From the NCBI RefSeq assembly GCF_003664185.1, contig NZ_RCCS01000012.1, positions 1-64,000 on the forward strand: 64,000 bases of DNA, written 5' to 3'. This stretch comes from Tenacibaculum discolor (GTDB lineage: Bacteria > Bacteroidota > Bacteroidia > Flavobacteriales > Flavobacteriaceae). Made by a program: the position numbers and the translations under genes. Positions 59,726 through 64,000 of the stretch are shown piece by piece; position 1 is the stretch's first letter, and every line of letters begins with the position of its first letter. Under the pieces are notes generated by a model, which saw only the letters and a program-made list of their open reading frames with translations, was not told the origin of the DNA and made no database searches.

Positions 59726-60579
59726 TGGCAGATAAAAAAGGATTACACAGAAAAAACAAACACAAAAACGGATATAATTTTAAACTCTTAAAAGAAAAGT
59801 ATCCAAAAATAGAGGAGTTTGTTATTGAAAAATTTGAGAAGGAAACCATCGATTTTTCTGACCCAATAGCAGTAAAAGAGTTTAATAAAGCATTATTAGC
59901 TGCTCACTATAATATTAAGCATTGGAATTTTTCTGATGATAATTTATGTCCGCCAATACCTGGAAGAGTAGATTACATCCATCATTTAGCAGATTTGGTA
60001 GCAGATGAGGAAAACGTAACGGTGTTAGATATTGGTACAGGAGCAAGTTGTATTTATCCTTTGTTGGGAATTGCAGAATATGACTGGAATTTTGTTGCTA
60101 CTGATATCGATTTAGATTCACTAGATTATGCTCAAGACATTATAGATGATAATGGTTTTACTGATAAGGTTGAATTAAGGCAACAGTTTAAAGAAGAGCA
60201 TATTTTAGAAGGAATCATAGAAGCAGATGATGCCTTTACAGTAACGATGTGTAATCCACCATTCTATAAATCGGCAGAAGAAGCGAGAGGAGCGAACCGA
60301 AGAAAATCAAGAAACTTAGGAAATAATGCTGTCCGTAATTTTGCAGGGAACTCTAATGAGTTGTGGTATATAGGTGGAGAGAAAGCTTTTTTACATACCT
60401 ATTTATATGAAAGTTCTAAATTCCCGAAAGTAAGTAAATGGTTTACGAGTTTGGTTTCTAAAAAAGAAAACGTAGAAAGCTTACAAAACTCAGGAAAAAA
60501 GTTAGGAGTTAAAGAATTTAAAGTAATTCCTATGCATCAAGGAAACAAGGTAACACGCATTGTGTGTTGGAGGTTTTAG
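59725..60579 (+). CDS. rlmF: 23S rRNA (adenine1618-N6)-methyltransferase RlmF
   Basis: A 284-aa protein. N-terminal LHRKNKHKNGYNFKLL is typical of RlmF. SAM loop VLDIGTGASCIYPLL, acidic turn ATDIDLDSLDYA, and catalytic CNPPFYKSAEEA (NPPF for N6-adenine transfer). It methylates A1618 of 23S rRNA. Last gene of the operon; a repeat element that can act as terminator follows. Confidence 0.96.
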   Translation: MADKKGLHRKNKHKNGYNFKLLKEKYPKIEEFVIEKFEKETIDFSDPIAVKEFNKALLAAHYNIKHWNFSDDNLCPPIPGRVDYIHHLADLVADEENVTVLDIGTGASCIYPLLGIAEYDWNFVATDIDLDSLDYAQDIIDDNGFTDKVELRQQFKEEHILEGIIEADDAFTVTMCNPPFYKSAEEARGANRRKSRNLGNNAVRNFAGNSNELWYIGGEKAFLHTYLYESSKFPKVSKWFTSLVSKKENVESLQNSGKKLGVKEFKVIPMHQGNKVTRIVCWRF

Positions 60580-60611
60580 AAAAGGAAAGAAACTTTCTAA
60601 AATAATAAATA

Positions 60612-60657
60612 AACGTCATTTCGAAGGAGGTTTCTCGTTATCACTCGAAATGACGTT
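60612..60657. repeat. Dispersed AACGTCATTTCGA palindrome, probable terminator
   Basis: AACGTCATTTCGA (60612-60624) and TCGAAATGACGTT (60645-60657) are perfect inverted copies. It sits between convergent rlmF and the PLP enzyme. Confidence 0.8.
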
Positions 60658-60666
60658 TTGTAGTTC

Positions 60667-62508
60667 TTAAATACCTTTTACAAAATCAAGGAAAACTTTT
60701 TTATGAAGCTCTAAATCCATATTAGGAGAAAGCGCTACACGAGCAATATAATCTTTATCACCCTCTTTCGTAGTTCCTTGGGTTGAGGTTGCAGGAATCG
60801 TCCAGTAACAACCTTTTAACTGTCCGTAGCTTACACAATACTTACTTTCATTTGGTATTTCGGTAATCATTAAATTGATAAGCTTTAAGTTTAAGGCTCT
60901 TTTATACGCTTCTTTTTCTTCCGCAGTATTTCCTTTGGTAGGAAGGTCTAACGAAAATACCGATGGCGTAAATCCTTGTGCTGCTAATTCTTCTGAAACA
61001 AAATTGATTTTAGCATCAGGTAACACTTCATGTATAAAGTTTACAAACTCACGAGTATTCTTATAAGAATCGCTAATACGTTGCGTCATAGAAGGCATTT
61101 GTGCAGCTAATATTTCATATTGAAGCGGTGTAGCCTCATTATCGCAAATGTGTAAATGCTTTTCTATTTTTTCTATTAACGCGTTGGTTGTTTTATTTCC
61201 AACACAGTATCCAGCAGTACATTTTCCACCACTAGGGAATTTAGAACCACTAGCAAACGAAATAGTTCTAATATTGGCTAACATGTCTGTATCTCCTAAA
61301 AAGTGAACATTTGGACAAAAAGTTTGGTCTAAAATAAATACAGGATCAATCGCTGTTTCACCGGTAGGAGTCGTACGTTTCTTACTCAAAACATCTCTTA
61401 AATCGGTAAGGTTTGGTACTTCTACTCTTGGATTGGTTGGAATTTCAGCAATGATATACGGAATTGCATCTTGTGTTGCAATGTTGGTTAATACGGTATC
61501 AATACTTTCTACCATATCATTGTCTCCATCAACAGGTAAATCAACAATGTCTACGTTGTTTAAACAAGCGGCAACACGTCTTGCTTGGTCGTTTGTACCA
61601 CCATAACAGTTTGGAGGTACAACAATTTTAATAGCTTTTCCTTTGTGGTTTTCAAGAGCATCATCAATCAATCCCATTAAAATGGCGTATTGTATTGAAA
61701 GTCCACTTGATGCTACTAATGCTTTTGTACTGGTATTAGTAATTTCATTGATTAATTTTTCAACCTTCGCTTTGTTTTGTGCTACATCAGTAACCGTAAC
61801 ATCATACGGTTCATCGATAAGGCTTTTTAAAGCTTTTAACGAATTAGCGGGAGTCATGGCAATAGTTTCTCTTCTTCTTACATGTTGAATGTCTGAAATA
61901 TAAGCGTCGTTTTGTGCACCGTTAACTAATAAAAAGCTTCCTAATTCTGGGTGTGTATTGATGTAGAAATCAACATTTGGTACAATGGTAAAGTTGCAAA
62001 TAGCTTCTTGTTCAACAATCAATATGGTGCTACCATCAAACTCAGGAATAGCTTCAATACTATCCACCTTTTTTAATTCAAACTGATATCCGTATACATT
62101 TTTAATTACTTCTGCATCAAAAAAGCTAGGGATTTCATTGGTGTATACTATTTGAGTGTTTTTATTAGCAAATAAATTTGCTCTTAATACAGCCAACACA
62201 GGAACTGTTTGTGACGAAAAACTAATTACATTTTCTGCTTTTGTATTATATAGTTTGGCAATCGTCCACTCTAATACAGATGATAACGGATGCCCTAAAC
62301 GAATATAATCGTACGCAGTTGGTAACTCGCTTAAAGCAGAAACATCAGCATTGTTGTTGTTATACAAATCTTCAAACTGCTCTAAAAACTGAGTTTTGGC
62401 TAGCTTTTCTACATAAATATCCAGACGGTGCGTGGTTAGGTTTAACCAATCTGCTGGCATATTTTCTACAACATTTTTTATATAAGTATGTAAGTTTTTG
62501 TCTTGCAT
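60667..62508 (-). CDS. Large PLP-dependent enzyme of the Cys/Met metabolism type
   Basis: A 613-aa protein, half again as long as ordinary trans-sulfuration enzymes. PLP fold features: SSQTVPVLAVLRANLFANKN, PPNCYGGTNDQARRVAACLN, PTNPRVEVPNLTDL, FILDQTFCPN and the likely PLP lysine in FASGSKFPSGGKCTAGYC. The N-terminal about 110 residues and the C-terminal ITEIPNESKYCVSYGQLKGCYWTIP are extensions. Known in Bacteroidota as a PLP-dependent transferase of unknown substrate. Transcribed alone. Confidence 0.88.
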   Translation of the reverse strand: MQDKNLHTYIKNVVENMPADWLNLTTHRLDIYVEKLAKTQFLEQFEDLYNNNNADVSALSELPTAYDYIRLGHPLSSVLEWTIAKLYNTKAENVISFSSQTVPVLAVLRANLFANKNTQIVYTNEIPSFFDAEVIKNVYGYQFELKKVDSIEAIPEFDGSTILIVEQEAICNFTIVPNVDFYINTHPELGSFLLVNGAQNDAYISDIQHVRRRETIAMTPANSLKALKSLIDEPYDVTVTDVAQNKAKVEKLINEITNTSTKALVASSGLSIQYAILMGLIDDALENHKGKAIKIVVPPNCYGGTNDQARRVAACLNNVDIVDLPVDGDNDMVESIDTVLTNIATQDAIPYIIAEIPTNPRVEVPNLTDLRDVLSKKRTTPTGETAIDPVFILDQTFCPNVHFLGDTDMLANIRTISFASGSKFPSGGKCTAGYCVGNKTTNALIEKIEKHLHICDNEATPLQYEILAAQMPSMTQRISDSYKNTREFVNFIHEVLPDAKINFVSEELAAQGFTPSVFSLDLPTKGNTAEEKEAYKRALNLKLINLMITEIPNESKYCVSYGQLKGCYWTIPATSTQGTTKEGDKDYIARVALSPNMDLELHKKVFLDFVKGI

Positions 62509-62622
62509 TATAGGTGTCTTTTAATAAGACTGCAAGATACGTTAATTAGATTTTTTTAGAAAGAGAGTAGAGGGGAGTTTTGTTGTTAAGTCATTTGTAA
62601 AGTTAATAGTTGAAGAGTGTTT

Positions 62623-63927
62623 TTACATTTCAGTTAAATTATAGTTTGGAATTGATATTCTTTTGACAAAAATTAATCCATCATACGTTTCAGCATATGT
62701 TTTACTAATCATAATTTTATATAATGGTTTGGGCTGGTATCCTCCTGCTCCTATTAATAAGTGTTTGTTTTTTTTGTTAAAGAATTTTGTTGGTTCATTT
62801 TCGATAGCATGAAGAAGATCAATAAAATAAATATCTTTGTTTACAGACATCAGTGTTTTAGCATACGTTTTTCGAAACGGTTTTGTAATGTGGTAAGTTT
62901 TCCAATGATTTCCTTTCTTTTTGTCTATTACATAACCTTTTATATTTCCTGTTCCAAAGTCAAAGCCTATACTATAATAATCCTTCTTATAATAATTTTT
63001 CAAATACTGACCTAGATTAGTTATACCGCTTCCAGAGCCATACATTTCTTTTTTGTTTATATGTTCATTATGAGCCCAAATAAAGGCTTTTCCATTTTTA
63101 GAACCATTTTCTAAAATCCATTTAACATTCTCAAACATTTTTAAATCCCTGAATTCAGTGCTCTTTGGATATTTATCTTTAATAGATGAAGCGTATTCAA
63201 CATAATTTATTAAATAATTTAAGCTTCTTATTACAGATAAATATTTTTTATTATCTGTTTTATGATTAAGTATTTGCTGTTTTAATTTATTTAATTTAGG
63301 AACCTGAAACAGCCACCAATTAGTGTGTTTTGTATAATCTATCTTTTTGTTTGAACAACTATCAACAACTTTTAAAAGGTTTTGGTCAATAGGAACTTTA
63401 TTTTCTTTAATAAAATGATGTACCTCATGGTTAATACCTTTCCCTAGCTGGATATCCATTCCATAAAAGCGAATTTGCTCTTTTTTTGGTTTGTTCAAGT
63501 TGTAATTTCTCATCCACAGTAAAAGATTTACAATTTCTTTAGTGTACCAAAAACCATTATTAAAATTCTTAGCAATCTTTTTAATATCTCCTTTACCTCC
63601 ACTTATCCACTCATTTATCCCTGATTCAGCTTGGTAAGATTCTTCCATTATAAAAGTTTTAACACCTTGCGTTTTTACTAAATGTTTGAAAAACTTAACT
63701 TTTAAGTTAAAAAACTCTTTTGTATTATGAGATGCTTCTCCAAACCCGTAAATTTTTGCATTAGCAAATTTATTAGGTATGTTTTGTTCAAAAATTGTGA
63801 GCTTAGAGTTAGGGTTTGCATCTTCAATCTCTATGGAGTTAATGTTGAGCCAATTGATGGTTTCTTTATTCTGAGAGTAAATATGAAAATGAGAAATAAA
63901 TATAAAAACTGAAAGAATCTTTTTCAT
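62623..63927 (-). CDS. Erythromycin esterase family protein, exported
   Basis: A 434-aa protein with a signal peptide (ILSVFIFISHFHIYSQ). Family motifs: IYGFGEASHNTKEFFNLK (catalytic-type Glu and His), TFIMEESYQAESGI, FYGMDIQL and FIWAHNEHINKKE. True EreA/EreB open macrolide lactone rings; chromosomal homologues like this one have unknown substrates, so resistance should not be assumed. Followed on the right by 73 AT-rich bases with no gene. Confidence 0.9.
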   Translation of the reverse strand: MKKILSVFIFISHFHIYSQNKETINWLNINSIEIEDANPNSKLTIFEQNIPNKFANAKIYGFGEASHNTKEFFNLKVKFFKHLVKTQGVKTFIMEESYQAESGINEWISGGKGDIKKIAKNFNNGFWYTKEIVNLLLWMRNYNLNKPKKEQIRFYGMDIQLGKGINHEVHHFIKENKVPIDQNLLKVVDSCSNKKIDYTKHTNWWLFQVPKLNKLKQQILNHKTDNKKYLSVIRSLNYLINYVEYASSIKDKYPKSTEFRDLKMFENVKWILENGSKNGKAFIWAHNEHINKKEMYGSGSGITNLGQYLKNYYKKDYYSIGFDFGTGNIKGYVIDKKKGNHWKTYHITKPFRKTYAKTLMSVNKDIYFIDLLHAIENEPTKFFNKKNKHLLIGAGGYQPKPLYKIMISKTYAETYDGLIFVKRISIPNYNLTEM

Positions 63928-64000
63928 TTTTAAACTTTTTTATAAAAATTATATAGCACTTTTTTTTGAATAAAACTTTAGTTAAAAATAAAATTAACTA

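Noticed and set aside
62623..63927. Macrolide resistance determinant
   Set aside because: Only the family fold is seen; chromosomal erythromycin-esterase homologues often have other substrates.

Overview
The window is a low-GC chromosomal segment from a marine-type flavobacterium (Bacteroidota, Flavobacteriaceae). The evidence is a type IX secretion (T9SS) type-B sorting domain with a PorP/SprF partner, two bacillithiol genes (bshB1, bshC), TAnnTTTG-type -7 promoter boxes with TTTG about 19 bp upstream, and a LytTR two-component pair with a Y_Y_Y propeller sensor. A Tenacibaculum-like genus is a guess. The sequence begins inside a collagen-like gene, so that gene is cut at its 5' end.

Layout. 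1-4037: collagen-like repeat protein, T9SS type-B cargo and PorP/SprF. 4089-4256: first of five small genes for double-glycine (GG) leader peptides. 4583-21278: same-strand cluster with two paralogous small beta-proteins, a 1227-aa protein, an endonuclease/exonuclease/phosphatase (EEP) fold enzyme and a 3593-aa protein with LysM-like modules. No function is known for this cluster and only the second small gene carries a signal peptide. 21334-22913: second GG peptide, then repeat-rich DNA around a 91-aa orphan. 22914-25452: HxlR regulator, NADPH-quinone reductase-like flavoprotein, YceI, DOPA-dioxygenase family. 25508-28958: nitric oxide defence operon (Rrf2 regulator, Ric/YtfE, quinol NO reductase) with two matching dyad operators. 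29075-36450: housekeeping genes, MATE transporter, trans-sulfuration enzyme, bshB1, LPS acyltransferase, rhomboid and three tRNAs. 36919-38484: cold-shock gene, then three more GG peptides and a probable 70-nt RNA. 38597-63927: GNATs, metallo-beta-lactamase fold, tRNA-Met, LytTR system, uvrA, ECF sigma, nth, bcp, a BatA/dihydroorotase-like operon, bshC-rlmF, a PLP enzyme and an erythromycin-esterase homologue.

The most interesting signal is a small regulon. Six minus-strand promoters share a 19-20 bp element (consensus ACCGTAAAAAAAGTAAGGT on the plus strand) placed 30 bp (31 in one case) upstream of a TAnnTTTG-like -7 box. Five of them drive peptides with a 23-residue GG leader and an even number of cysteines in the core. 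The sixth drives a short terminator-ended RNA with no ORF. In three sites a second copy of the half-site follows at a 22-bp period, which resembles LytTR operators of Gram-positive bacteriocin regulons. No peptidase-ABC exporter is in the window. The second candidate for a new system is the 16.7-kb giant-protein cluster.
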